Assembly (NCBI GenBank): GCA_963825595.1
Contig: CAWGUE010000008.1
Coordinates: forward strand, 186,001 to 250,000
Source: JARFQH01 sp963825595
Lineage (GTDB): Bacteria > Desulfobacterota > Desulfobacteria > Desulfobacterales > SG8-13
Direction: 5' to 3'
Length of the DNA: 64,000 bases
Shown one piece after another: positions 37,850-47,935 of the stretch. The notes beneath the pieces are model-generated. The model did not search any database. It was not told where the DNA came from and saw only the letters and a list, made by a program, of their open reading frames with translations. Each line of letters opens with the position of its first letter. Position 1 is the stretch's first letter. The position numbers were made by a program, and so were the translations under genes.

Positions 37850-40315
37850 TTATGTAATGGCTCTTGAAAGATACTGGCGTATATCCACTGCGTCGATCTG
37901 CGCCGGATCCAGATATTGATTTGCGTACTCCCGGTAAACGCCGCTTTCCAAAAACAGGTCGAACAGTTCGGCATCTATGTGGTGGTCGTTGCGCATAAAG
38001 CTCATAATACGCAGAGCCGCATTCAGGGTTTTCGGTTCTTTGTATGGTCGGTCCGCGGCAGTCAGTGCCTCAAAAATGTCCGCGATGGCAATGATGCGCG
38101 CGGGGACGGGCATCTGCTCTTTTTTCAACGCCCGTGGATAGCCGGTGCCGATCATGGTCTCATGGTGGGCTCCGGCGAATTCGGGCACATTCGCCAGATA
38201 ATCAGGGAACTCCAGCTTGTTGAGCATGATGATGGTCTGAATGATGTGATTTTTGATTGTAAATCGGTCCTCCGGTGACAGGGTGCCCTTAGGGATACTC
38301 AGGTTATAGATCTCTCCCAGGTTGTACTGGTTCTCGGGGACGGCTATTTTGAATCCATAGGGATTGTCGCCGAAGGGTTTCGGGTTGGTCCTCGATATGA
38401 CGTGCTCCTGCTTGTCGGCCAGCACGTGCTCGACCACCGGAAGGATGGGTGCCGGCTTACGGTTTTTCAATGCGGCTTCAGCCTGCGAAATCCCCAGGCG
38501 GTCGTCTAAATGGCGCGTCCAGGTCTGGGCGCCGATACGGCGCAGGCGTTCGATATTTTCATCGGCCATGAACTCTCCACCGATGTTGCACGCGGCCACA
38601 AAAGTGAAATCATCTTGGATCTGACGTTTTGTCTTCGCCAGTTCCGCCTTTAGGGCCGCTTCGTGACCATCGCCGGTCAAACGCTTGCGATAGGTGTCTA
38701 TCTCCGCATCCCGCAGCAGCACCTCGAAACGCATCCGTATTTCGTGGATCCGATTGTAGATCGTATCAAGCTTGGTGGCCTTGTCCACCACATATTCGGG
38801 GGTGGTGACCTTCCCGCAGTCATGCAGCCAGGCGGCCACTTCAAATTCCCAGCGTTCATCCTCTGTGTTCATGTTGAAATCGGCGAAAGCCCCTTCCTCG
38901 GCGGCACACGCAGCATTGGCCAGCATTTCCGCCAGCCTGGGCACTCGCGCGCAATGGCCGCCGGTATAGGGCGACTTAGCGTCAATGGCGCCGGCAATGA
39001 GTTTGGTAAAATCGTCGAACAGTTTCCGCTGCTGTTCCAGAAGGTGCCGGATGGTGCGTTTCATCAGGGCGAAAGCCCCGATAAGGGAGTGAATCTCCTT
39101 GATGGCAGAATCGAAAGGAGCGGATTCAGAAAAGTCACGCTGCCGGATTCTTCTGGATTCATGTTCCAGCCGGGTGAGGGATCCTGTGATCTTGCGGGAA
39201 ACCAGCAACGTCAGTGGCATTACCAACAGCAGCACCATGACGGTGAAGATAAAGACCCGCTGCTGCATCCGCCTGATATGGCCGGTAAAATCGGAAACCG
39301 GAGCGACGGAGGCCAGGATCTGATCAAACTTCAGGGCGGCTTTCATCCCCGTCGATCGCACCAGGTAGGCGGAGCGATCGATTTGTATTTCGCGGGTGCG
39401 GTTGAGCGTTCCCACCGGATCGATCTGGTAATCGGCGACAACGGCCTTGACCAGGGGATCACCGGATTCTTCAGCCGTGATAAATTCCATGCTTTCCTCT
39501 TTGCCGACCCTTATGGGATCTTCTCCGGGATGGGCAATGATCCGTCCCGATCGGTCAAAGAGAAAAAGCACACCGTTGTCCGATACTTTCTGCCGTTCGA
39601 GGGAAACGGAAAACTGGTCCAAGGTGATATCAACGCCAAAAACACCGCCACCGCTGATCAATTTCTCCGCGCAGGTCACTCCGGGCAGCTTGGTGGAGCT
39701 GAAGACATACGGTTCGGTGTAAAAGGCCGTCTCCTCCCGCTGGGCTTGGATATACCAGGGCCGAGTGCGGGGATCATAGTCCGGATCCATGTCGGGCCGC
39801 TCTCCGGTCACATGGCGTTCCCGGTTTAAAAAATGCCAGTGCTGCTTCAACTGCCCCTCGAAATCGGCTGAGATGGTACGCAGTACGTAATAGGTCCCCA
39901 CCGGTGCCTCAAACAGACGGCGCAGTTCCGGTCTGTCGCGCAGGGCAACGACCTGTATGAAACTTCCGTCGTCATACCCGATATAGGTTGAAAAGATATA
40001 TTCATGAAATTTAAGGGCTTCGAGCATAAACTCCATACCCGGATGTGACAATCCACCTCCCACCGGCACGGTGGCCATGCCTGGCACCCGCGCAGCCGAT
40101 CCGGCCAACACAGTCACCGATTCCAATGTACCTTCATAACGCTCCATGGTTTTCGCGTTTATCTCCGAAAAGAGGCGGTCGGCCATCTGAATGGCTGCCG
40201 CTTTGCTCTCCCGGTGGCTGATAAACACGAATAGACCGGTCAGGATAATGACGATGGCCACGATCAGTGTGGTAATGCCGACATAGAACGGATACCGTAC
40301 GATTTTCAGTATCAT
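37850..40315 (-). CDS. dCache-HAMP-HD-GYP cyclic di-GMP phosphodiesterase
   Basis: 821 residues. TM1 at about 11-32; a periplasmic dCache sensor at about 35-345, with the DPRTRPWY signature at 181-188; TM2 about 353-373; HAMP to about 425; then HD-GYP to about 800. The catalytic HD is in AAWLHDCGKVTTPEY (about 498) and the GYP part reads HHETMIGTGYP (717-726), so activity is expected. A roughly 200-residue insertion lies between them, as in a subset of large HD-GYP proteins. It would break cyclic di-GMP in response to a periplasmic ligand. It is a lone minus-strand gene. Confidence 0.93.
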   Translation of the reverse strand: MILKIVRYPFYVGITTLIVAIVIILTGLFVFISHRESKAAAIQMADRLFSEINAKTMERYEGTLESVTVLAGSAARVPGMATVPVGGGLSHPGMEFMLEALKFHEYIFSTYIGYDDGSFIQVVALRDRPELRRLFEAPVGTYYVLRTISADFEGQLKQHWHFLNRERHVTGERPDMDPDYDPRTRPWYIQAQREETAFYTEPYVFSSTKLPGVTCAEKLISGGGVFGVDITLDQFSVSLERQKVSDNGVLFLFDRSGRIIAHPGEDPIRVGKEESMEFITAEESGDPLVKAVVADYQIDPVGTLNRTREIQIDRSAYLVRSTGMKAALKFDQILASVAPVSDFTGHIRRMQQRVFIFTVMVLLLVMPLTLLVSRKITGSLTRLEHESRRIRQRDFSESAPFDSAIKEIHSLIGAFALMKRTIRHLLEQQRKLFDDFTKLIAGAIDAKSPYTGGHCARVPRLAEMLANAACAAEEGAFADFNMNTEDERWEFEVAAWLHDCGKVTTPEYVVDKATKLDTIYNRIHEIRMRFEVLLRDAEIDTYRKRLTGDGHEAALKAELAKTKRQIQDDFTFVAACNIGGEFMADENIERLRRIGAQTWTRHLDDRLGISQAEAALKNRKPAPILPVVEHVLADKQEHVISRTNPKPFGDNPYGFKIAVPENQYNLGEIYNLSIPKGTLSPEDRFTIKNHIIQTIIMLNKLEFPDYLANVPEFAGAHHETMIGTGYPRALKKEQMPVPARIIAIADIFEALTAADRPYKEPKTLNAALRIMSFMRNDHHIDAELFDLFLESGVYREYANQYLDPAQIDAVDIRQYLSRAIT

Positions 40316-40628
40316 GCGAACTCCTTCTCCCTCAGCTTTCCGGATCGATTTCGAATGGTCATTCTACACCATCAGTGCGCCGTTCGAAAGGGGCATTGTC
40401 GGACATAATGGCTGCTAAAAAATTTGAGCGGCCACCTTGGTGTGACTCTGGCGTTTGCTGTTAGACTTATCCTAAGCCACGTTTGTAGGAAGAAGGTCAA
40501 CTTTTTTTACAACTGTTATGTATAGGTTTGATGGCAGGGTGCGAGACGGTTTGGAGAAATTAAACTTTTTTGGACAAACTGTGTCAACTTCAGTTCGATG
40601 CCAACACTTTTGCAGAACGCAACGCAGT
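40316..40628. other. Intergenic stretch
   Basis: 313 bases upstream of the HD-GYP gene. AT-rich in its distal part; no gene recognised. The HD-GYP promoter should be here but no good -35/-10 pair was picked out. Confidence 0.4.
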
Positions 40629-41204
40629 TTACACAGTGCCGTTTATTTGATTGTTTTCGATGGTATGCTGTAGTCTCCCAAATAGAGACACGGCAACACT
40701 ACAATGCCAAAACAGAAAACCGATGAAATAGAAAGATTCACTGGCCAGGCTTGCTCTTGGCTGCTTGATGGCCATGCCGATGATACAACCCCCGATGAAG
40801 CCAACGATGACTGCAGTCAGAATGGATGAAGCCTTGAATTTCACGGGGACAAGAAAGCGGCTTGCTGCAGCAAGTAAAAGCACACCGATGCTTCCTCCAA
40901 TGCCACATGAAAGTACAGGGGTCTGTTGTACCAGCGGTAACACCTGGAATCCAATGGTAACCGCTACGCTCCATGCCGCTAAACTAAAAATTAAAAGGCC
41001 AAACCATCGCAAAACTCTGTAATTGGTTTTTTTGACGAGCGGTACAAGAATAAAAAGGGCGAAAAGTACCCCTGGAAGGAAAAAAAACATATCATCTGAT
41101 ATGTCAAACCGGGAACCTAAAAAATGTGGCAGAGAAACCGAAAGGTAAGATAGTGCACCGGAAATGAATGACAAAATTAGCAATCGCATGGAAACCATCA
41201 CCAT
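40629..41204 (-). CDS. Hypothetical polytopic membrane protein
   Basis: 191 residues with five or six hydrophobic segments (near 5-24, 36-58, 65-88, 95-115, 125-147 and 153-175). No family recognised. A ribosome site is not obvious; ATGs at 41204, 41198 and 41189 are all possible. Its base composition is AT-rich like the adjoining genes. Confidence 0.6.
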   Translation of the reverse strand: MVMVSMRLLILSFISGALSYLSVSLPHFLGSRFDISDDMFFFLPGVLFALFILVPLVKKTNYRVLRWFGLLIFSLAAWSVAVTIGFQVLPLVQQTPVLSCGIGGSIGVLLLAAASRFLVPVKFKASSILTAVIVGFIGGCIIGMAIKQPRASLASESFYFIGFLFWHCSVAVSLFGRLQHTIENNQINGTV

Positions 41205-41278
41205 TCGTATTATATTTATAATCAGTAGGTCTTCTCATAAACCAACCCGCAGATAACTGGGTCCTTCATTCACGGCTA

Positions 41279-41923
41279 TCATTTTGCAGGCTGACTCGCA
41301 TATTGATCTCGTATGCGCGATATCGTTTCAATCTCCCAGCGGGCTGTGTAAATTAGAAACGTTGACATTCCACCTCGGAAGGGAAGATTAACCCAGAGTG
41401 ATGCGCCAAAAAAATCGAAATAAGCGATATGGGTGACTTTGGTGTATGACCTGAAGGGCTCGAGTTGTATTGTGCCGTAGTGAAATTTCTGCCCGCAATC
41501 CTCTGGATTCTCAAGTTGGAAATCCAGGCGGTATTGACCTGGGTGGGCGGTCGTCCGCCACCTAAAGGTTTCGTTTGGAACATTCGAGTAAATGTTCTCA
41601 GTGATTGTTTCATTTCCGACTTTTTGGATAAAACGGTGTATCTTAATGTATCTGTTGCTTAGCAGAAACGTACCCTGGAAGTCGGTTTTGAACTTCCAGA
41701 AAACATCGACCGGAACAGGTACAAGATAAATCAGTTTAAAGGCCTCTCCACCTCTTTTTTCTGGTTTGATTCTATAGATGACTCTTTTCTTGCTGAGCAG
41801 TTCTTCATCTTCCGGTTCAGCTGTTGCCGGATGGATTGGCAAACCGATGAAACCATTCAAAAATAAAAAGGAATAAATGCATATAAGCAATCTGATGACA
41901 GAGCCAAAGCGCAGGGAGTTCAT
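41279..41923 (-). CDS. Exported SRPBCC/START-like protein
   Basis: 214 residues from the ATG at 41923 (GTG at 41971 is open but less likely). An N-terminal signal (FGSVIRLLICIYSFLFLNGFIGLP) is followed by a body with the look of a START/SRPBCC fold: LIYLVPVPVDVFWKFKTDFQGTFLLSNRYI, then alternating strands and a long C-terminal helix (FRGGMSTFLIYTARWEIETISRIRDQ). The fold would bind a lipid-like ligand in the periplasm. Assignment is by pattern only. Confidence 0.55.
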   Translation of the reverse strand: MNSLRFGSVIRLLICIYSFLFLNGFIGLPIHPATAEPEDEELLSKKRVIYRIKPEKRGGEAFKLIYLVPVPVDVFWKFKTDFQGTFLLSNRYIKIHRFIQKVGNETITENIYSNVPNETFRWRTTAHPGQYRLDFQLENPEDCGQKFHYGTIQLEPFRSYTKVTHIAYFDFFGASLWVNLPFRGGMSTFLIYTARWEIETISRIRDQYASQPAK

Positions 41924-42103
41924 TGTTCCGCTAATCGTTTGATGTGAATTGGAAGTACGAAAATGCTTCACTGTAGATTCTCTTTCCGCAGCTCTCAGGG
42001 TCTGCGCAAAGTGTTTATCTCACAATGAAATGCTTGGCCAACCAAGCGCTTGTTATTCTTTCTTCAGGGCGTTAGATCAGGCGAGATTTTATGTCGGTAT
42101 TCA

Positions 42104-43234
42104 CTATTGCGAGCTGATATTGACTTCGGCAATGGGTAAAGGCCTGCCATAGAAAAAGCCCTGGGCATAATTAAAACCCAACTCTTGGCATGCCTCAGCC
42201 TCATTAGAGCATTCAATTCCCTCTGCGAGGGTTGAAATACCAAGGTTTTGAGCTGCCTTGACAAAGGTTGAAACCATCTGATGCAACCGCTTTGGTGCGA
42301 GGTGAATTTGATGGATTAGAGAGGCGTCGAATTTAAGATAATCCGGCGGGGCCTTTGCAAGCTCCACCAGCCGAGTTTGTCCAGCGCCGAAGTCATCAAA
42401 TGCCAGACCCATGTTCAGCTTTTCCAAACCACTGCGGAGCCGTGACATTTCATTCGTGTCGGTGGTAGCCTTTTCATTAATTTCGAGTACGATTTTGTTC
42501 ATGGGGGCCATAACATGAATTTTCTCCAGCGACTCCATGAGCACATTCAGCTTGTGAACCTCCATCGGGGTCGTATTGACAAACAAAATGGGTGAACCCG
42601 GCAGATTTCTGCCGATCTCCACGCCGATTTCACGAAAAAGGGCACTAAGTTCAGAGGCATACCCTAACCATTGTGCCAGTTCTAAGAGCTCAGATGGGTT
42701 TGATGGCAAGTCTCCTGCCGCAATCCTTCCGAGAATCTCGTATCCCACAACTGTCATATCTGAGAACCGTAAGATAGGTTGGAAATAGGGGACGACGTTG
42801 CGCTGACTGAGCAAAGCCCGTATTTGCAGCTCGATAGAGTTTAAGTACTCTAATTCTTGTGAAATATCCATGACATAGGTTTTTTCCGCCATGGAGGTTG
42901 TCGTCAATTTGACGTACTTTATTGAAAATTTGAATTTCCCGATGGAAATTCTGTCGCCCGGTTCGAGTAGTTCTGCCTGCTCGATCTTCTTTTGGTTCAC
43001 AAAAGTGCCGTTGGTGCTTCCAAGATCGCGAATCCAAAGATGATCACCACTCCTCCGAATTTCAGAATGACGCCTGGAAATCCGCTTGTCGGTCAATTTA
43101 AGGTTGCAGTCCTCATCGCGACCAACAATAAAAGGAACCGGCTCGACAGCAACCATCCATTCCCTGTTGGCGTCCGCGACAGCCTCTAAATACCATTGCA
43201 TCTTATCTTCTGCATTTATACCATCTGTTTTCAC
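42104..43234 (-). CDS. FHA-EAL protein, cyclic di-GMP phosphodiesterase
   Basis: 376 residues from a GTG at 43234 (GAGGA 7 bases before; a TTG at 43240 and ATG at 43201 are alternatives). Residues about 30-105 are an FHA domain: VGRDEDCNLKLTD, SRRHSEI and LGSTNGTFVN, which binds phosphothreonine. Residues about 140-370 are EAL: the EAL glutamate sits in YEILGR, with VNTTP, LEINEK, FDDFGAG, LKFDASLI, AEGIE and QGFFYGRP, so all metal/catalytic residues are kept and activity is expected. No membrane segment. The pairing suggests Ser/Thr-kinase input into cyclic di-GMP breakdown. No kinase is adjacent. Confidence 0.9.
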   Translation of the reverse strand: MKTDGINAEDKMQWYLEAVADANREWMVAVEPVPFIVGRDEDCNLKLTDKRISRRHSEIRRSGDHLWIRDLGSTNGTFVNQKKIEQAELLEPGDRISIGKFKFSIKYVKLTTTSMAEKTYVMDISQELEYLNSIELQIRALLSQRNVVPYFQPILRFSDMTVVGYEILGRIAAGDLPSNPSELLELAQWLGYASELSALFREIGVEIGRNLPGSPILFVNTTPMEVHKLNVLMESLEKIHVMAPMNKIVLEINEKATTDTNEMSRLRSGLEKLNMGLAFDDFGAGQTRLVELAKAPPDYLKFDASLIHQIHLAPKRLHQMVSTFVKAAQNLGISTLAEGIECSNEAEACQELGFNYAQGFFYGRPLPIAEVNISSQ

Positions 43235-43633
43235 CCGCAAATCCTCGCGTCTGTCTCATTTGTCCGAGAGTGTGCGAAGTTAGAAGTGGCTAATATATTG
43301 CAGTTACACTGATGCACCCTCTGAGAGATAGATATGTAATTATATCATATCTACTTGAAAAATAGATGTTTTCATATTTATTCTGGCATTGAATCCCATT
43401 TCATCAGTTTCTAATCAGAAGCATAATAGTCGGTTTCATTTACCGATATGATAATATTAAGCGGAAAACAGTAGCGTCGCATACATTAATCCAATCGGCT
43501 GTCCTTGACACAACCGAATCAACTATTTATCGATGATAGTAATCGCAAGATAACTCCAATTGATGATAATTTATTCGTTGGTCTGGTGTATTAGATTTAG
43601 GGCGTTTCTGTTCACTTTGGCAGCTCTATCAAA
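43235..43633. other. AT-rich intergenic stretch
   Basis: 399 bases before the RND permease end. No gene or terminator recognised; the FHA-EAL promoter should be at its left edge. Confidence 0.4.
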
Positions 43634-46600
43634 TTAATTGCGACTTACTTTCATGTCAGGATGAAACAGTGAATATACAGCCGGAATAAGCACCAAAGTA
43701 ATCAAAGTCGATCCCGTGAGGCCGCCGACGACCGCCCGCGCAAGCGGGGCCTGAGCGTCCGATCCTTCGCCAATGCCGAGCGCAAGAGGCAAAAGGCCTA
43801 AGATGGTCGTCAACGTCGTCATCAAAATCGGCCGCAACCTGCGGCGACCGGCCTCGACCAGGGCATCGCGCGTGAGCATCCCGTCGCGACCCAATCGACC
43901 GGCCTGGTCCACCAGGAGAATCGCGTTGTTGACCACGATCCCCCCCAGCATAATGCAGCCGATATAGGACTGCACATTCAGCGTCGTTTTTGTAATAAAC
44001 AACGTCACCAGCACACCTATTGCCGCCAAAGGAACGGAAAACATGACGACCAGCGGATCCCGTAGGGATTCATACTGACAGGCCAGCACCATATATACGA
44101 GGATCAACGCCAGAGCGAGTGAGATGATCAGTTCCCTGAAGGCCTTTTGCTGTTCTTCGAAATTACCGGCGACCGTTAAATCATAGCCAACGGGGCGTGG
44201 GATTTGATTCAACAGCGCCTGCACGTCAGAGGCTACAGACCCAAGATCGCGCCCCGCGACGTTGGCGTTTACCGTCACCCTGCGCTGCTGATCTTTGCGG
44301 TCGATCAGAATCGGACCACGGCTCTGTTCAGACGTTACGATGTTGCGCAGCGCTACCTTTTCTCCGGATGCTGTGGTCAGCGTCAAGTTGAGGATTTCAT
44401 CGATGGAGCGTTTCTCGGCATCTTTGAGCTGCACCAGAATGCGATATGAATTGCCTCCCGTTCGGTACTCGCCGGTTTTAGAACCGGCCACAGAGGTTTG
44501 CAGGAGTTGGGTGACGTCGCGGACACTAAGGCCCAGATCGGCGACTTTGTCACGGTTAATGCGAATTTCCTGCTGGGGTATACCGGCTTCGAGGCTTGTC
44601 TGGATATCCGTAATACCCGGTACATCAACAATCAACTTCGCAACGCGACCGGCCAAAACATCGAGTGTGGCAAGCTCGTAGCCACGGACTTCGATGGTCA
44701 ACCCCTCGTCACCGCCCAGTAGTCGCTCCAGTAAAAACTGACCCTGTGGTGCTCGGACACGGATCTCCATACCGGGAACATTGCCGTCCAGTCGGCGCCG
44801 CAGGTCTTGGGCAATTTCCACATTGGAACGTCCACGTTGGGCAGATGGTAGCAGAGACAGATTTATTTCGCCCTCTGAACCGGCGTCAGCCCGCCAGCCG
44901 GAGGCACCGACACTAACCACTGAGGCTATCGCCTCAGGCACGGCAGGCTTAATGATCTGCTCCATCACGCGGGTCTGCCGATCAACCAACTCGAGTCGGG
45001 TCCCGATTTCCATTTTACCGGCGACGCGGACTTCGCCCTCATCACTGGGGGGTAGAAATTCACTACCGATCAGGGGATAGAGCAGCAGACTTGTGCCGAG
45101 AAGCACCGCTGCTGCAAAGACCGTAACCAGACGATGGGCCAAGACCCAACGCAGCAAAGCCAGGTAAAGATTTTCGAGTTCCGAGAAAATTGAAACAGCG
45201 GCAGCGGACCAACGGCTCGTTCGAAACACCGGCTCTTTTTGCGGCTGTTGGCTTGACTTCAGGAGGCGCGATGCCAGCATGGGTACCAGGCTCAGCGCTA
45301 CCGTCAGCGAACATATCAATGCGAAGATGATTACATACGCCAGCTCTTTAAAGAGAATGCCCGAGACCCCGCGGACAAAAATCAATGGCAGAAAAATGAC
45401 CAGCGTGGTTATGGTGCTGGCAATGATTGCCGTCCCGACCTCCCGGGCGCCTTCCACCGATGCCTCCTCCGGCGTTTCGCCAGTCTCAGTGCGCCGGCGA
45501 AAGATGTTTTCGAGCACGACGATGGAACTGTCGACCATCATGCCTACCCCTAAGGCCAACCCGCCTAAAGTCATCAAATTGAGCGTGAATCCCCCGAAAA
45601 AAATGAGCGCAAAAGTGGTAACGATCGAAATTGGGATCGACAGAGAAATCACTATCGTACTTCGTATGTTGCGAAGGAAAAACAGCAAAACGACGATCGC
45701 CAGCCCGCCTCCGTAAAGAATCGAGCGAGCAACGTTCGCAATTGACCGCTCGATGAAATTGCCCTGGTTGATGACCGGAACTATTTTGATTTGAGGAAAG
45801 GCTTGGTTGACCGCTTCAATTTCATCCAGGATGCGCTTAGACACTTCGACCGTATTGGCTTTGGCCTGTTTGCGAATCGCCACGCGCAGTCCTCGCCCAC
45901 CGTTGACGCGTACGATTCGCGTCAACTTCTCATAGGTGTCTTTTACTTCGGCAATTTGACCCAGCGTTATGCCGGCACCGTCGCTCTGGGCGATAACCGT
46001 GTCCCGAATCTGATCGAGATTGATAAACTCAGCCGGTGCGCGAAGCATGACCTCATATCGTCCTTGTTCGATCTTGCCCGTTGGAAGATCGAGGTTGGCG
46101 TCGCGAATGGCGTCGAGCACCTGGTCCAGAGGCAGACCGACGGCTTTGATCCGATCAGGATCCAGCTCGATTCTCACCTCGCGATTGAAGCCTCCCCAAA
46201 CATCAACCTGCGCCACACCCGGAATACGGGCAAAACGGTAACGGATCTGGACTTCAATCAGTTCCGTGAGTTCCACGGGATCGAGATTACTGGAAATTCC
46301 TAAAAGAACGACCGGAAAGCTGGCGATGTCGAATTTTCGAATGCGGGGCCTGACGATATCATCCGGCAGCTCGTTGATCTCGTCTTCGAGTTTACCCTGA
46401 ACGTCAATTGCCGCAGTGTCGATTTCCGTGCCCCACACGAAACTGACACGAACTCTGCTTCGGCCTTCTGAAGACGTGGATGTGATTTCCTCTACCCCGG
46501 GCACCGTGGCAACGATCTCTTCAATTATTTGCGTTACCAGCCGCTCCATGACTTCGGGACTGGCCCCCTCGTAATCCGTTCGAATGCTCAGCGTCGGCAG

Positions 46601-46723
46601 TTCGATGTTGGGGAGCATGTCTATCTGCAGGCGGCTCAGAGATACGGCCCCGAGAATGACCAAGATCAAGGTCACCATTGTCGTGAAAATCGGACGCTTG
46701 ACGCTGAAAGCCGGCAGATTCAT
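43634..46723 (-). CDS. RND efflux permease (AcrB/MdtB-type)
   Basis: 1029 residues, intact. TM1 is FTTMVTLILVILGAVSL. The TM4 proton-relay Asp is in GGLALGVGMMVDSSIVVLENIFRRR (about 400); FLRNIRSTIVISLSIPISIV and the C-terminal PVILMTTLTTILGLLPLALGIGEGSD-type helix are present. Reading is continuous with no frame break, unlike the pump at 30.5 kb. Its ATG overlaps the adaptor stop by four bases (ATGA), so the two are co-translated. It should export hydrophobic compounds or metals through the TolC-type protein encoded divergently; the substrate is unknown. Confidence 0.95.
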   Translation of the reverse strand: MNLPAFSVKRPIFTTMVTLILVILGAVSLSRLQIDMLPNIELPTLSIRTDYEGASPEVMERLVTQIIEEIVATVPGVEEITSTSSEGRSRVRVSFVWGTEIDTAAIDVQGKLEDEINELPDDIVRPRIRKFDIASFPVVLLGISSNLDPVELTELIEVQIRYRFARIPGVAQVDVWGGFNREVRIELDPDRIKAVGLPLDQVLDAIRDANLDLPTGKIEQGRYEVMLRAPAEFINLDQIRDTVIAQSDGAGITLGQIAEVKDTYEKLTRIVRVNGGRGLRVAIRKQAKANTVEVSKRILDEIEAVNQAFPQIKIVPVINQGNFIERSIANVARSILYGGGLAIVVLLFFLRNIRSTIVISLSIPISIVTTFALIFFGGFTLNLMTLGGLALGVGMMVDSSIVVLENIFRRRTETGETPEEASVEGAREVGTAIIASTITTLVIFLPLIFVRGVSGILFKELAYVIIFALICSLTVALSLVPMLASRLLKSSQQPQKEPVFRTSRWSAAAVSIFSELENLYLALLRWVLAHRLVTVFAAAVLLGTSLLLYPLIGSEFLPPSDEGEVRVAGKMEIGTRLELVDRQTRVMEQIIKPAVPEAIASVVSVGASGWRADAGSEGEINLSLLPSAQRGRSNVEIAQDLRRRLDGNVPGMEIRVRAPQGQFLLERLLGGDEGLTIEVRGYELATLDVLAGRVAKLIVDVPGITDIQTSLEAGIPQQEIRINRDKVADLGLSVRDVTQLLQTSVAGSKTGEYRTGGNSYRILVQLKDAEKRSIDEILNLTLTTASGEKVALRNIVTSEQSRGPILIDRKDQQRRVTVNANVAGRDLGSVASDVQALLNQIPRPVGYDLTVAGNFEEQQKAFRELIISLALALILVYMVLACQYESLRDPLVVMFSVPLAAIGVLVTLFITKTTLNVQSYIGCIMLGGIVVNNAILLVDQAGRLGRDGMLTRDALVEAGRRRLRPILMTTLTTILGLLPLALGIGEGSDAQAPLARAVVGGLTGSTLITLVLIPAVYSLFHPDMKVSRN

Positions 46724-47935
46724 TGGGAGTCCACCTTCTCGCGATCGGCAGCGGTTTGGGTCTGCGCAGCAGGAATCGTGATTGGTGAGCCATCTTTCAC
46801 CAGTTGCTGCCCTAAGGTGACGACACGACCGAACAGCCCTTCACCTTCCACCTGCACCCGGTCGCCTGCGCGGATGCCGACCTTTACTACGCGCCAGTTG
46901 ACCGATTGACCATCCTCACTAACGATGAAAACACCGCTCTTGTCATCACGTATGGTCAACGCCTGCTCGGGAACGATGGTGGTCTCCGCTACTTGGGCCA
47001 ATGCAACGGTAACACTGATAAACATGCCGGGTTTGAGGCGATGATGTGGATTAGCGATGATCATTTCGATCCGCGCCTGACGGGTGGACTTCCGGAATAC
47101 GGGAGCAATCCGATCGATGCGCCCTGTAAATTTTTCGTCCGGATAGGCGTCCGTCGTCAGCGAAACAGATTGCCCGGGTTGCAATTGAGCATAGTCCTTT
47201 TCGGTGACGAAAACGACACCGACAATGGGATTCAGTTCGACGATCATGAGCAGCGGCGCGTTGGCGGCAACGGTCTGACCTTCGTCCACATAGCGCTCAG
47301 CGACGACGCGATGATCCTGGCCACCGGTCCAGCCTGCCGTCACCTTGGTATAACCAAGCCGGATATTTGCGGTTTCCAGTGACGATTCGGCCTTTGTTAC
47401 ATGGGCCGCAGCGACTTTAAGCTGAGCCTGCTTAGCCAGCAGATCCTGTCTGGAAGCATCGAAATCTGAATCAGATGCGATCCCGCGTTTAAAAAGGGAT
47501 TCGGTTCTTTTAAACTCGCGATTAGAAATTTCCAGGATGCTCTTCGCTTCAAAAAGGGTTGCCCTGGCCACTTCCAGATCGGCCTGAGCCTGTGCAACGG
47601 TCTGAATATATTCAGCGTTGTCCAACTCAGCCACAACCTGGTTCCGTTGTACCATATCGGCAATATTCACAAGCACTCGCTCAACACGACCGCTTACTTT
47701 CGGCGCAACGACAAACTCGGCCAAGGCTTCCAACTCTCCGCTGAATGTACGCTGTAACGCGATCGGCCCTTGCTCGATCGGAGCCACTTCGACAGGCACC
47801 GGTCGTATAGCACTACTGAGTTTGCTCGAAGCTGGACCGGTCCTGTAAGTGGCCGAATATCATCCACCCTACTCCCGCCGCCGCTGTAAACAGAAGAGCC
47901 GCAAGAATAATTTTTTTAGGGCCACCCGATTTCAT
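46720..47935 (-). CDS. RND periplasmic adaptor, frameshifted near its start
   Basis: The long open part begins with a GTG at 47799 and has no export signal. Upstream, an ATG at 47935 with GGAAGGG before it reads MKSGGPKKIILAALLFTAAAGVGWMIFGHLQ, an N-terminal anchor, then stops at 47813. The adaptor frame extends back only to a TGA at 47860, through TGPASSKLSSAIRPVPVEVAP. Skipping one base between 47813 and 47862 gives a normal adaptor of about 404 residues. The rest is standard: lipoyl (VVAPKVSGRVERVLVNIADMVQRNQVVAELDNAEY), coiled coil, beta-barrel and membrane-proximal parts. The span is 3n+1 bases. Confidence 0.87.
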
